A stretch of 64,000 nt of DNA from JBBRTJ01 sp038244535 (GTDB lineage Bacteria > Actinomycetota > Acidimicrobiia > Acidimicrobiales > Ilumatobacteraceae). Shown here piece after piece: positions 1-10,255 of the stretch. Below the pieces are notes generated by a model that saw only the letters and a program-made list of their open reading frames with translations, had not been told where the DNA came from and ran no database searches. Both the position numbers and the translations under genes were made by a program. How positions within the stretch are numbered: the first letter of the stretch is position 1; each line of letters begins with the position of its first letter. Where the stretch lies: positions 1 to 64,000 of the forward strand of contig JBBRTJ010000003.1 of assembly GCA_038244535.1 (NCBI GenBank), read 5' to 3'.

Positions 1-2705
1 AAGCCGTCGACGCGCTGTTCGATAACGTCCGACGCGGCCGAACGATCACCGGTGCCAACAAGCGCCCGCTGAAGTCTATCAGTGACATGCTAAAGGGCAA
101 GCAGGGCCGTTTCCGCCAGAACCTTCTTGGCAAGCGCGTCGACTACTCCGGCCGTTCAGTCATCGTGGTCGGCCCCACGCTCAAGCTGCACCAGTGCGGC
201 CTGCCCAAGCTCATGGCGCTCGAGCTGTTCAAGCCGTTCGTGATGAAGCGGCTCGTCGACCAGGAGCTGGCCCAGAACATCAAGTCGGCCAAGCGCATGG
301 TCGAGCGTCGGCGCCCGCAGGTGTGGGATGTGCTCGAGGACGTGATCAAGGAGCACCCGGTGCTCCTGAACCGCGCCCCCACGCTTCACCGCCTCGGCAT
401 CCAGGCCTTCGAGCCCGTGCTGGTCGAGGGCAAGGCCATTCAGATCCACCCGCTCGTGTGCACGGCGTTCAACGCTGACTTCGATGGTGACCAGATGGCG
501 GTGCACCTGCCGCTGTCGGCCGAGGCCCAGGCCGAGAGCCGGGTCCTCATGCTGTCGGCCAACAACATCTTGTCGCCTGCCTCCGGCCGGCCCATCGTGA
601 CACCGACCCAGGACCTCGTGATCGGTGCGTACTACCTGACCGAGCACGTGGTGGGCCTGAAGGGCGAGGGTCGTACGTTCCGTCACCGCTGGGAGGCTTA
701 CCTGGCCCTCGACGAGGGCGGCATCGCCCTCCACGCCGGGATCAAGGTCGTCGGGCCCCGACTGGCCGACGGCACCCGGGAAGAGTTCGACACCACCGTT
801 GGTCGTCTGCTCTTCGAGGAGACCTTGCCCGTCGGCTACGTCGAGGAGTTCGGGCACATCAACGAGCCCGTCAAGAAGAAGGACATGGGCGTCATCGTCG
901 AGCACCTCGCGGAGCAGTACCGCAAGGCCGACATCGCCGAGTCACTCGACGCCTTGAAGGCGATCTGCTACCGCTACGCCTCGCAGTCCGGTCTCACCAT
1001 CTCCATCGACGACGTCAAGACGCCGGTCGAGAAGAAGGCGCTGCTCGATCGCTACGAGAAGGAAGCCGAGAAGGTCGAGAACCAGTTCCGGCGGGGCATC
1101 ATCACCGACGGCGAGCGTCGGGTGCAGGAGGTCCGCATCTGGACCGAAGCCACCGACAAGGTGCGCGAGGCCATGGAGGCGCTCCTTCGGTCCGAGTCCT
1201 TCAACCCCATCGAGATGATGGTGGGCTCCGGTGCCCGCGGCAACATGATGCAGGTTCGCCAGATCGCCGGCATGCGTGGCCTCGTGGCCAACCCCCGAGG
1301 CGACATGATCCCGCGGCCGATCAAGTCGAACTTCCGTGAAGGCCTCGCCATGCTCGAGTACTTCATCGCCACGCCGGGTGCCCGTAAGGGCCTCGTCGAC
1401 ACGGCCCTGCGGACTGCCGACTCCGGGTATCTGACCCGCCGTCTGGTTGACGTGGCCCAAGAGCTCATCATCCGCCAGATCGATTGCGGTTCGAGCCTCG
1501 GTGTTTGGGTCGAGCAGGTCAAGGCCGACACCGCCGGACGGCGCAGCTACCTCGAGACCAAGCTCTACGGCCGGGCGTTGCTCAACGATGTGACCCTGTC
1601 AGATGGCACGGTGCTGGAGGCCAACCGAATCCTCGGTGACGAGGAGACCGACCTGCTTCGCGATGACCCGGCCATCGACCGGATCAGGGTGCGCTCCGTG
1701 CTCACCTGCGATGCCGAGCTCGGCATCTGCGCCCTCTGCTACGGCCGCTCGCTCGCCACGGGCAACCCGATCGAGCTCGGCGAGGCCGTGGGTGTCATCG
1801 CGGCACAGTCGATCGGCGAGCCGGGCACGCAGCTCACCATGCGAACGTTCCACACTGGTGGCGTGGCCGGTCGCGACATCGCGGGCGGGCTGCCCCGCGT
1901 CGTCGAGCTCTTCGAGGCCCGCCGGCCCCGTGGTGCTTCCACCCTGTCGCGCTCGACCGGTGTCATCCGGATCGCAAACGACGAGGGCAAGGGCATCCCG
2001 GTCACGGTGGTGGCCAACGACGGGACCGAGGACAGCTACGGCCCCTTCCTGTCGCGCATCGACGTCCTCGACGGCCAGGAGATCGCCGCAGGCGAGCCCA
2101 TCGTCGACGGGCCCCGTGACCCCAAGGAGCTCCTCGAGATCAAGGGCGTGCGCGAGACGCAGCTCTACCTCGTCGAGGAGGTCCAGAAGGTGTATCGGGA
2201 TCAGGGCGTGTCGATCCACGACAAGCACATCGAGCTGATCGTGCGTCAGATGACGCGGCGGATCGGCGTGCAGGAGCCCGGTGACACCGACTTCCTGCCG
2301 GGAGAGCGCGTCGACCAGAAGGTCTTCCGTGAGACGAACAAGGTCATGGTCGATGCCGGATCTCGTCCCGCCGAGGGGCGCCCGGAGCTCATGGGGATCA
2401 CGAAGGCGTCGCTGGCCACGGACTCGTGGTTGTCGGCGGCTTCGTTCCAGGAGACGACACGGGTGCTGACCGAGGCGGCCATCGACGGCCGTGGCGACAA
2501 CCTGGTCGGGCTGAAGGAGAACATCATCATCGGCAAGCTGATCCCCGCCGGGACCGGCATGGACCGCTATCGGGAGTTCGACGTTGCTGCTCCCGACTAC
2601 CAGCCGATGGCCTTCTACTCGTCGGACGAGCCCGATCCGGCCGAGTGGCTCGCCTCCATCAGCGGCGGTTTCGGCGCTGAGCAGTCCGAGGTCAGCGAAG
2701 CCTGA
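1..2705 (+). CDS. rpoC: RNA polymerase subunit beta' (5' end outside window)
   Basis: Catalytic beta-prime subunit of RNA polymerase. The frame is open from base 3 with no start codon, so this is the last 900 residues of a protein usually about 1,300 long in Actinobacteria. The Mg-binding active-site motif NADFDGDQM is encoded at 471-497. The second zinc-site cysteines (CDAELGICALC) lie near 1705-1740, and the conserved IAAQSIGEPGTQLTMRTFHTGG stretch follows near 1798-1860. The stop at 2703-2705 is followed at once by a hairpin terminator. Neighbouring rpsL is the standard arrangement. Identification is certain; only the 5' boundary is unknown. Confidence 0.98.
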   Translation, partial: AVDALFDNVRRGRTITGANKRPLKSISDMLKGKQGRFRQNLLGKRVDYSGRSVIVVGPTLKLHQCGLPKLMALELFKPFVMKRLVDQELAQNIKSAKRMVERRRPQVWDVLEDVIKEHPVLLNRAPTLHRLGIQAFEPVLVEGKAIQIHPLVCTAFNADFDGDQMAVHLPLSAEAQAESRVLMLSANNILSPASGRPIVTPTQDLVIGAYYLTEHVVGLKGEGRTFRHRWEAYLALDEGGIALHAGIKVVGPRLADGTREEFDTTVGRLLFEETLPVGYVEEFGHINEPVKKKDMGVIVEHLAEQYRKADIAESLDALKAICYRYASQSGLTISIDDVKTPVEKKALLDRYEKEAEKVENQFRRGIITDGERRVQEVRIWTEATDKVREAMEALLRSESFNPIEMMVGSGARGNMMQVRQIAGMRGLVANPRGDMIPRPIKSNFREGLAMLEYFIATPGARKGLVDTALRTADSGYLTRRLVDVAQELIIRQIDCGSSLGVWVEQVKADTAGRRSYLETKLYGRALLNDVTLSDGTVLEANRILGDEETDLLRDDPAIDRIRVRSVLTCDAELGICALCYGRSLATGNPIELGEAVGVIAAQSIGEPGTQLTMRTFHTGGVAGRDIAGGLPRVVELFEARRPRGASTLSRSTGVIRIANDEGKGIPVTVVANDGTEDSYGPFLSRIDVLDGQEIAAGEPIVDGPRDPKELLEIKGVRETQLYLVEEVQKVYRDQGVSIHDKHIELIVRQMTRRIGVQEPGDTDFLPGERVDQKVFRETNKVMVDAGSRPAEGRPELMGITKASLATDSWLSAASFQETTRVLTEAAIDGRGDNLVGLKENIIIGKLIPAGTGMDRYREFDVAAPDYQPMAFYSSDEPDPAEWLASISGGFGAEQSEVSEA

Positions 2706-2713
2706 ACGCAGCT

Positions 2714-2746
2714 GGGTCAGGGGCGGGTTGCCCCCGCTCCTGACCC
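2714..2746 (+). terminator. Hairpin terminator after rpoC
   Basis: A 14-bp stem (2714-2727 with 2733-2746, one G-U pair) closes a 5-base loop TTGCC, starting 8 bases after the rpoC stop. No T-run follows, as is usual in GC-rich actinobacteria. It would end the rpoBC transcript before rpsL. Its loop supplies the -35 box of the next promoter. Confidence 0.7.
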
Positions 2747-2756
2747 CGCCTAGCAT
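2728..2756 (+). promoter_or_regulatory. Candidate str operon promoter (rpsL)
   Basis: TTGCCC at 2728-2733, a 17-base spacer, then TAGCAT at 2751-2756. Transcription would begin near 2763 and leave a leader of about 80 bases before rpsL. The box pair resembles those found here before rplC, infA and rplM. Confidence 0.5.
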
Positions 2757-2844
2757 TGCCCGTCGGCCCGCGCTCGATCGAGTGCGCCCCACGATGCAAG
2801 TTCGTCTCGTCCCTTTCGTCGCAAGTAGTCCGCTGAGGTAGCGC

Positions 2845-3216
2845 GTGCCCACGATCCAGCAGTTGGTCCGCAAGGGCCGCATCACCAAGACCGACAAGAC
2901 GAAGTCGCCTGCCCTGAAGGGCGCGCCGCAGCGGCGGGGGGTGTGCACCCGCGTGTACACGACCACCCCCAAGAAGCCGAACTCAGCGCTGCGCAAGGTG
3001 GCGCGCGTACGACTCACCAGCGGGATGGAGGTCACGGCCTACATCCCTGGCGAGGGTCACAACCTCCAGGAGCACTCCATCGTGCTCGTGCGCGGGGGCC
3101 GGGTGCGAGACCTTCCCGGCGTTCGCTACAAGATCATCCGAGGCACGCTCGACTCGAGCGGTGTCAAGAACCGCAAGCAGGCGCGCAGCCGCTATGGCGC
3201 CAAGAAGGACAAGTGA
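2845..3216 (+). CDS. rpsL: 30S ribosomal protein S12
   Basis: Decoding-centre protein of the small subunit, 123 residues, full length for the family. It starts with GTG at 2845 (MPTIQQLVRKGR, the conserved S12 N-terminus). The loop TTPKKPNSALRKVARV carries the lysine altered in streptomycin-resistant mutants of other species, here the wild-type Lys. The conserved HNLQEHS and VRGGRVRDLPGVRY motifs are present. First gene of the str cluster, 8 bases before rpsG. Confidence 0.98.
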   Translation: MPTIQQLVRKGRITKTDKTKSPALKGAPQRRGVCTRVYTTTPKKPNSALRKVARVRLTSGMEVTAYIPGEGHNLQEHSIVLVRGGRVRDLPGVRYKIIRGTLDSSGVKNRKQARSRYGAKKDK

Positions 3217-3224
3217 GCTGACCG

Positions 3225-3695
3225 ATGCCGCGCAAGGGTCCTGCCCCCCGCCGAGAGCTGACGCCCGATCCGGTCTACCGGTCCGTGCTCGTCACCCAAC
3301 TCGTCAACAAGGTGCTGCTCGAGGGCAAGCGCTCAGTTGCCGAGCACATCGTCTATGACGCCCTGAAGATCATCGAGGAGAAGACCGGCGCCGAGCCGAT
3401 TGCCACGCTGAAGCGTGCGATCGACAACGTCAAGCCCCCCCTCGAGGTCAAGAGCCGCCGCGTCGGTGGCGCCACCTATCAGGTCCCTGTCGAGGTCCGC
3501 CCCCGCAGGGCCAGCACCTTGGCGATCCGTTGGACCGTCGGGTTCGCCCGTCAGCGCCGCGAGAAGACCATGGCCCAGCGACTCGCCAACGAGTTGCTCG
3601 ACGCCTCGAACGGCGTCGGGGCTTCGGTCAAGCGCCGTGACGATCTTCAGAAGATGGCGGAGTCCAACAAGGCCTTCGCTCACTACCGCTGGTAA
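3225..3695 (+). CDS. rpsG: 30S ribosomal protein S7
   Basis: Small-subunit head protein that nucleates 3' domain assembly and contacts mRNA at the exit channel. It has 156 residues, the usual bacterial length, from ATG at 3225 (MPRKGPAPRRELTPDPVY). Conserved GGATYQVPVEVRPRR and the C-terminal AFAHYRW are visible. It lies 8 bases after rpsL, and a 9-10 bp hairpin separates it from fusA. Confidence 0.98.
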   Translation: MPRKGPAPRRELTPDPVYRSVLVTQLVNKVLLEGKRSVAEHIVYDALKIIEEKTGAEPIATLKRAIDNVKPPLEVKSRRVGGATYQVPVEVRPRRASTLAIRWTVGFARQRREKTMAQRLANELLDASNGVGASVKRRDDLQKMAESNKAFAHYRW

Positions 3696-3721
3696 CCCCA
3701 GCCTGAGCACCCCTTCGATGG

Positions 3722-3746
3722 TGACCGGGCGTCAACCGCCCGGTCA
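3722..3746 (+). terminator. Intercistronic hairpin rpsG-fusA
   Basis: Perfect 10-bp stem (3722-3731 with 3737-3746) and a TCAAC loop between rpsG and fusA. No T-run follows. It could be a partial terminator, an mRNA-stability element, or a translational control site such as the S7 target that lies at this place in other bacteria. Confidence 0.45.
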
Positions 3747-3790
3747 TCGTCATGTCACCCCCACCACGCAGACGAGAAGTGACGGATCAG

Positions 3791-5878
<2,088 letters not shown>

Positions 5879-5942
5879 CAGCGACCCCGGTTCCCCGTCA
5901 CTACCACCAGTCATCACCGTCAAAAGAGGATAGCGATCTACC

Positions 5943-7127
5943 ATGAGCAAGGCGAAGTTTGAGCGGTCGAAGCCGCATGTGAACATCGGGACGATGGGTC
6001 ATATTGATCATGGTAAGACGACGTTGACGGCGGCGATCACGAAGACGTTGGCTGGGAAGGGTTTGGCGGAGTTCACGGCGTTTGATCAGATTGATAAGGC
6101 GCCGGAGGAGAAGGCGCGTGGGATTACGATTTCGATTGCTCATGTGGAGTATCAGACCCCGAATCGTCATTATGCGCATGTTGATATGCCTGGTCATGCT
6201 GATTACATCAAGAATATGATTACGGGTGCGGCTCAGGTGGATGGTGCGATTTTGGTGGTGGCGGCGACGGATGGTCCGATGCCGCAGACTCGTGAGCATG
6301 TGTTGTTGGCGCGTCAGGTGGGTGTTCCGTACATTGTGGTGGCGTTGAACAAGGCTGATGCGGTGGATGATGAGGAGTTGCTCGAGTTGGTGGAGCTCGA
6401 GGTGCGTGAGTTGTTGAGTGAGTATGAGTTCCCTGGTGATGATGCGCCGGTGGTGCGGGTGTCGGCGTTGAAGGCGTTGGAGGGTGATGAGGCGTGGCAG
6501 GAAAAGATCATGGAGTTGATGGAGGCGTGTGATTCGGCGATCCCGTTGCCGGTGCGGGAGTTGGATAAGCCGTTCTTGATGCCGATCGAGGATGTGTTCA
6601 CGATCACTGGGCGGGGCACGGTGGTGACTGGCAAGGTGGAGCAGGGGATCGTGAAGACTGGTGACGAGGTGGAGATCGTCGGGTTGCGGTCGACGCAGAA
6701 GTCGGTGTGCACTGGTGTGGAGATGTTCCGGAAGTTGTTGGATCAGGGTCAGGCGGGGGACAACATCGGGGCGTTGTTGCGGGGAACGAAGAAGGAAGAT
6801 GTGGAGCGGGGTCAGGTGTTGTGCAAGCCGGGGTCGATTACGCCGCATACGAACTTCGAGTCGCAGGTGTATGTGTTGACGAAGGCGGAGGGTGGTCGGC
6901 ATAAGCCGTTCTTCGATAATTATCGGCCGCAGTTCTTCTTCCGGACGACGGATGTGACGGGGACGATCAAGTTGCCGGAGGGTACGGAGATGGTGATGCC
7001 GGGTGACAATGTGGCGATGTTGGTGGAGTTGGGTAAGCCGATCGCCATGGACGAGGGTTTGCGGTTCGCAATTCGTGAAGGTGGACGTACCGTAGGCGCC
7101 GGTCGCGTCACCAAGATCATCAAGTGA
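5943..7127 (+). CDS. tuf: Elongation factor Tu
   Basis: GTPase that delivers aminoacyl-tRNA, 394 residues, complete: GHIDHGKT, RGITI, DMPGHADY and NKAD, then domains 2 and 3 ending GRVTKIIK. An AAAAGAGGA ribosome site lies 7 bases before ATG 5943. The oddity is base use. Third positions are mostly G or T, with CAT, GAT, TTG and GCG, whereas fusA and rpsJ use CAC, GAC, CTC/CTG and GCC. The bias stops near 7040 and the last 28 or so codons return to the local pattern. The protein itself is normal, so the cause may be gene conversion, transfer or special selection. Confidence 0.97.
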   Translation: MSKAKFERSKPHVNIGTMGHIDHGKTTLTAAITKTLAGKGLAEFTAFDQIDKAPEEKARGITISIAHVEYQTPNRHYAHVDMPGHADYIKNMITGAAQVDGAILVVAATDGPMPQTREHVLLARQVGVPYIVVALNKADAVDDEELLELVELEVRELLSEYEFPGDDAPVVRVSALKALEGDEAWQEKIMELMEACDSAIPLPVRELDKPFLMPIEDVFTITGRGTVVTGKVEQGIVKTGDEVEIVGLRSTQKSVCTGVEMFRKLLDQGQAGDNIGALLRGTKKEDVERGQVLCKPGSITPHTNFESQVYVLTKAEGGRHKPFFDNYRPQFFFRTTDVTGTIKLPEGTEMVMPGDNVAMLVELGKPIAMDEGLRFAIREGGRTVGAGRVTKIIK

Positions 7128-7140
7128 GGCAGTGACCAAC

Positions 7141-7455
7141 ATGGCACAGAACATTCGCATCCGGCTCAAGGCCTATGACCACGAGATCATCGACACCTCG
7201 ACCAAGAAGATCGTCGAGACGGCGCTGCGCACGCAGGCCACCATCCGTGGTCCGATCCCGCTTCCCACCGAGAAGCACCGCTTCACCGTCATCCGGGGAC
7301 CGTTCAAGGACAAGGACTCTCGCGAGCACTTCGAGATGCGGATCCACAAGCGGCTGATCGACATCATCCAGCCCACGGCCAAGACCATCGACTCGCTGCA
7401 GCGGATCGAGCTGCCCGCCGGGGTTGACATCGAGATCAAGCTCCAGAACGCCTGA
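7141..7455 (+). CDS. rpsJ: 30S ribosomal protein S10
   Basis: Small-subunit protein, also the NusE antitermination factor, 104 residues. ATG 7141 is preferred over the in-frame GTG 7132 because a GAGG lies 11 bases before it and MAQNIRIRLKAYDHEIID fits the family. Other conserved features are GPIPLPT and KRLIDI. It follows tuf by 13 bases. In most bacteria rplC comes next, but here a strong hairpin and an unrelated gene intervene, so rpsJ belongs to the str transcript. Confidence 0.97.
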   Translation: MAQNIRIRLKAYDHEIIDTSTKKIVETALRTQATIRGPIPLPTEKHRFTVIRGPFKDKDSREHFEMRIHKRLIDIIQPTAKTIDSLQRIELPAGVDIEIKLQNA

Positions 7456-7484
7456 TCGCTCCCAGCCCGGGGTCGATCTCGTAA

Positions 7485-7512
7485 CCGAAGGCCGCCCAGG
7501 GGCGGCCTTCGG
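7485..7512 (+). terminator. Hairpin terminator after rpsJ
   Basis: Perfect 12-bp stem (7485-7496 with 7501-7512) with a CAGG loop, 29 bases after the rpsJ stop. The arms include AAGGCCGCC/GGCGGCCTT. No T-run follows. It separates the str-rpsJ transcript from the hydrolase gene and the rest of the S10 cluster. Confidence 0.7.
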
Positions 7513-7546
7513 CGCGAACCGGGTTGGTCTGCAACGCTTCGGAACC

Positions 7547-8740
7547 ATGCAGGAACTCGACGTGCACCTCGGTGGCCGGCGTCCGTTCGGATTGGGCTAC
7601 TGGCCGATGGCGGAGGATGATCCGGGCGTCGAGATCCCGCGGGAGTCGGTTCGGCTGGTGAGCCCTGACGGGGCGTTGGTCAGGGGAGTGCTGTGGACCC
7701 CTCCCGGCGGGCGACCCTGGCGGACTGCGGTGATCCTGTCGCACCCTCGGGGCGACTTCTCCGTCCACTATGCGTGCCCACTCCTCGCCGCTGCCGGGTA
7801 CGCCGTGCTCGGCTTCGGGACCCGGTACATGGGCAACGACACCGACTGCCTGCACGAGTCGTGCATCGTCGACGTGCTGACGGCTCACGACGAGATGCGG
7901 CGCCGAGGAGCCGAGGCGGTGGTCCTGCTCGGCAACTCGGGAGGGGGGTCCCTCATGGCGATGGCCAACGCTGAGCTCGGGATCGGCGACGGTTGGGTGG
8001 GCATGGCCGCCCACCCCGGCGAGGGCGTCTTCATGAACCAGGTCATCGATCCATCGGTGGCCGACGAGGGTGATCCGCTGTCGGTGGTCCCCGAGCTCGA
8101 CATGTACGACCCTCTCAACGGCTGGCGGTCGTGGCCGTCGCCGTGCTCCTACGACGCCGAGTGGTTGCTGTGCTACCGCGCCGCCCAGCTGGCCCGTGTC
8201 GACAGGATCGACGCCATTGCCCAGCGCTCCCTGGCTGAAGCCGAGGAGGCGCGAGAGGTGGCCAACGGCCTCGACCGCGGCAGTCGTGCGTGGCGGATGG
8301 CGAGGGCCAGGGCGGTCACGACGCGCTACCTCATCATCTCTCGGACCCTCGCCGATCCTGCCTACCTCGATCTCTCGATCGATCCCGACGACCGACCCAT
8401 GGGATCGCTGTTCGCGTTCCCCGACCCCTTCGAGGCCAACTACGGCCGGGGTGGCCTCGCGCGCACGATGACTGCCCGAGGATGGCTCTCGACCTGGTCC
8501 GGCCGGTCGAGTCACGCTCGTCTCGCCAGCACCATGCCCAGGGTCACGGTCCCGACGCTGTTGGTCCACCCGATGGCGGACACCGAGATCCGCTTGCGGC
8601 AAGCAGAAGAGATCATGGCGGCCGCGGGGTCCACGGACCTGACGTACGTACCGCTGGCCGGGGCACCGCACTACCTCGAGGGTCACCGCAAGGTGGCCAT
8701 GGAGCACGTCGAGCACTGGCTGGCGGCCCGCTTCCCGTGA
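7547..8740 (+). CDS. Alpha/beta hydrolase (dienelactone-hydrolase/DAP superfamily)
   Basis: Unassigned hydrolase of about 397 residues from ATG 7547; an in-frame start at 7424 would overlap rpsJ. The nucleophile elbow GNSGGG puts Ser131 in place, the acid is probably in HPMADTEI near residue 345, and the His in GAPHYLEGH near residue 375. An N-terminal strand carries the SHPRGD loop. The substrate cannot be told. It sits between rpsJ and rplC, normally adjacent, and is bounded by a terminator upstream and a promoter downstream, so it is probably an insertion with independent expression. I see no clear promoter of its own. Confidence 0.8.
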   Translation: MQELDVHLGGRRPFGLGYWPMAEDDPGVEIPRESVRLVSPDGALVRGVLWTPPGGRPWRTAVILSHPRGDFSVHYACPLLAAAGYAVLGFGTRYMGNDTDCLHESCIVDVLTAHDEMRRRGAEAVVLLGNSGGGSLMAMANAELGIGDGWVGMAAHPGEGVFMNQVIDPSVADEGDPLSVVPELDMYDPLNGWRSWPSPCSYDAEWLLCYRAAQLARVDRIDAIAQRSLAEAEEAREVANGLDRGSRAWRMARARAVTTRYLIISRTLADPAYLDLSIDPDDRPMGSLFAFPDPFEANYGRGGLARTMTARGWLSTWSGRSSHARLASTMPRVTVPTLLVHPMADTEIRLRQAEEIMAAAGSTDLTYVPLAGAPHYLEGHRKVAMEHVEHWLAARFP

Positions 8741-8763
8741 TCCTGCAGGACAGGCGGGGGCGG

Positions 8764-8793
8764 TTGGCACGAGCGCGGTCGGACCGCTAGAGT
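8764..8793 (+). promoter_or_regulatory. Candidate promoter of rplC operon
   Basis: TTGGCA at 8764-8769, an 18-base spacer, then TAGAGT at 8788-8793, just downstream of the hydrolase stop. The predicted transcript starts near 8800 with a leader of about 155 bases before rplC. Confidence 0.55.
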
Positions 8794-8897
8794 CCTCCGG
8801 TCGCTCAGGCGCGTGAAACGCCGAGTGGAAGTTTGCTTCGAAGAACCGACGTCCGTGTGTGCCTGCTTCTTGGGGACCTCATGGCGAAACCGAGTAC

Positions 8898-8930
8898 GAC
8901 GCTCCGCACGGGACTGCCCGGCGGAGCGTC
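8898..8930 (+). promoter_or_regulatory. Structured leader hairpin before rplC
   Basis: Perfect 10-bp outer stem (8898-8907 with 8921-8930) containing an inner 4-bp stem (8909-8912 with 8917-8920) and an ACTG loop, ending 24 bases before the rplC start. It is too close to rplC to be only a terminator of the hydrolase. A role as ribosomal-protein autoregulatory site or attenuator is inferred from position. Confidence 0.5.
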
Positions 8931-8954
8931 TGCGTGGAGAGACGAGGACAGCGC

Positions 8955-9593
8955 ATGGCGACGAGAGCGATCGTCGGCGAAAAGGTTGGCATGACACAGG
9001 TCTGGGACGCGGAGAACCGCGTCATCCCCGTCACGGTGGTCAAGGTCGCACCCGCACGCGTGGTGCAGGTCAAGACGCCCGCGAGTGACGGTTACACCGC
9101 TGTGCAAGTCACCTATGGCCGCAAGGACCCCCGCAAGCTCAGCAAGCCCGAGGCCGGCCACTTCGCCAAGGCCGGCGTTGACGCCGGCGTGCGCCTCGTC
9201 GAGCTCCGACTCGACGACGTCGACGGCTTCACCGTCGGCCAGGAGATCAACGTCGGGATCCTTGCCAAGGGCGAGAAGGTCGATGTCACTGCCGTGAGCA
9301 AGGGCAAGGGCTTTGCCGGCGGCATGAAGCGCCACAACTTCAAAGGACAGGGCGCCTCCCACGGCAACCACAAGCACCATCGTGCGCCGGGTTCGATCGG
9401 CGCCTGCTCCTTCCCGGGTCGAGTCTTCAAGGGCACCCGGATGGCTGGGCAGATGGGCGACGAGCAGGTGACCACGCTCAATCTCGAGGTCGTCGAGGCC
9501 GATGCCGAGCGCGAGCTTCTGCTGGTCAAGGGCTCCGTGCCCGGGCCCCGTGGTGGCGTCGTGATCGTCCGCAACGCCGTGAAGGGGAAGTGA
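8955..9593 (+). CDS. rplC: 50S ribosomal protein L3
   Basis: Large-subunit protein near the peptidyl-transferase centre, 212 residues from ATG 8955 (MATRAIVGEKVGMTQVW), with GGAGAGACGAGG upstream. Conserved KGKGFAGGMKRHNFKGQ, the basic loop SHGNHKHHRAPGSIG and GRVFKGTRMAGQMG are present. First gene of the S10 cluster as it is arranged here; its stop overlaps the rplD start. Confidence 0.97.
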   Translation: MATRAIVGEKVGMTQVWDAENRVIPVTVVKVAPARVVQVKTPASDGYTAVQVTYGRKDPRKLSKPEAGHFAKAGVDAGVRLVELRLDDVDGFTVGQEINVGILAKGEKVDVTAVSKGKGFAGGMKRHNFKGQGASHGNHKHHRAPGSIGACSFPGRVFKGTRMAGQMGDEQVTTLNLEVVEADAERELLLVKGSVPGPRGGVVIVRNAVKGK

Positions 9594-10255
9594 TGTCCTC
9601 CATCGCACTTCGTTCGACCGCCGGCGCCTCCGTCGGCGAGATCGATCTGGCCGCTGACGTGTTCGGCATCCAACCGAACATCCCAGTCATGCACCAGGTC
9701 GTGGTGGCGCAGCTGGCCAAGCGTCGGGCCGGCACGCAGAGCACCAAGACCCGCGCCGAGGTGCGCGGCGGTGGTCGCAAGCCGTTCAAGCAGAAGGGCA
9801 CCGGCAACGCCCGTCAGGGTTCGATCCGAGCCCCGCACTTCGCCGGTGGTGGCGTCGCCCTCGGCCCCAAGCCTCGGTCCTACGAGCAGCGGACTCCTAA
9901 GAAGATGATCCGCCTGGCTCTTCGCTCGGCGCTCTCCGACCGAGCCGGCGAAGGCAAGGTCGTGGTCGTCGACCGGTTCGACTGGGCAACGCCCAGCACC
10001 AAGTCGGCCAAGGCGGCCCTTGACGCCCTCGGGACCTCCGGCAAGACGCTGGTCGTGCTGCGCCGAGAGGACGAGGTCGCTGCTCGCAGCTTCAACAACC
10101 TCACCGATGTCCAGGTCATAGCGGTCGGCGAGCTCAACGCCTACGACGTGCTCTGCAACACCTGGATCGTGTTCACCACCGACACCCTCCCTTCGGGGAC
10201 CCCTGGTTCGTCGTCCGAACTGCACGTCGATGCCGCCGAGGAGGTCGAGGCATGA
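9593..10255 (+). CDS. rplD: 50S ribosomal protein L4
   Basis: Large-subunit protein lining the exit tunnel, 220 residues. The start ATG shares one base with the rplC stop (TGATG). The extended loop RGGGRKPFKQKGTGNARQGS and the GGVALGPKPRSY motif identify it. In other bacteria L4 represses its own operon through the S10 leader. Here that leader would have to be the one before rplC. Confidence 0.96.
   Translation: MSSIALRSTAGASVGEIDLAADVFGIQPNIPVMHQVVVAQLAKRRAGTQSTKTRAEVRGGGRKPFKQKGTGNARQGSIRAPHFAGGGVALGPKPRSYEQRTPKKMIRLALRSALSDRAGEGKVVVVDRFDWATPSTKSAKAALDALGTSGKTLVVLRREDEVAARSFNNLTDVQVIAVGELNAYDVLCNTWIVFTTDTLPSGTPGSSSELHVDAAEEVEA

Noticed and set aside
5943..7127. tuf as part of a mobile element
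   Set aside because: No repeats, integrase or target duplication flank it and the gene order is the standard one; only the codon pattern is foreign-looking.
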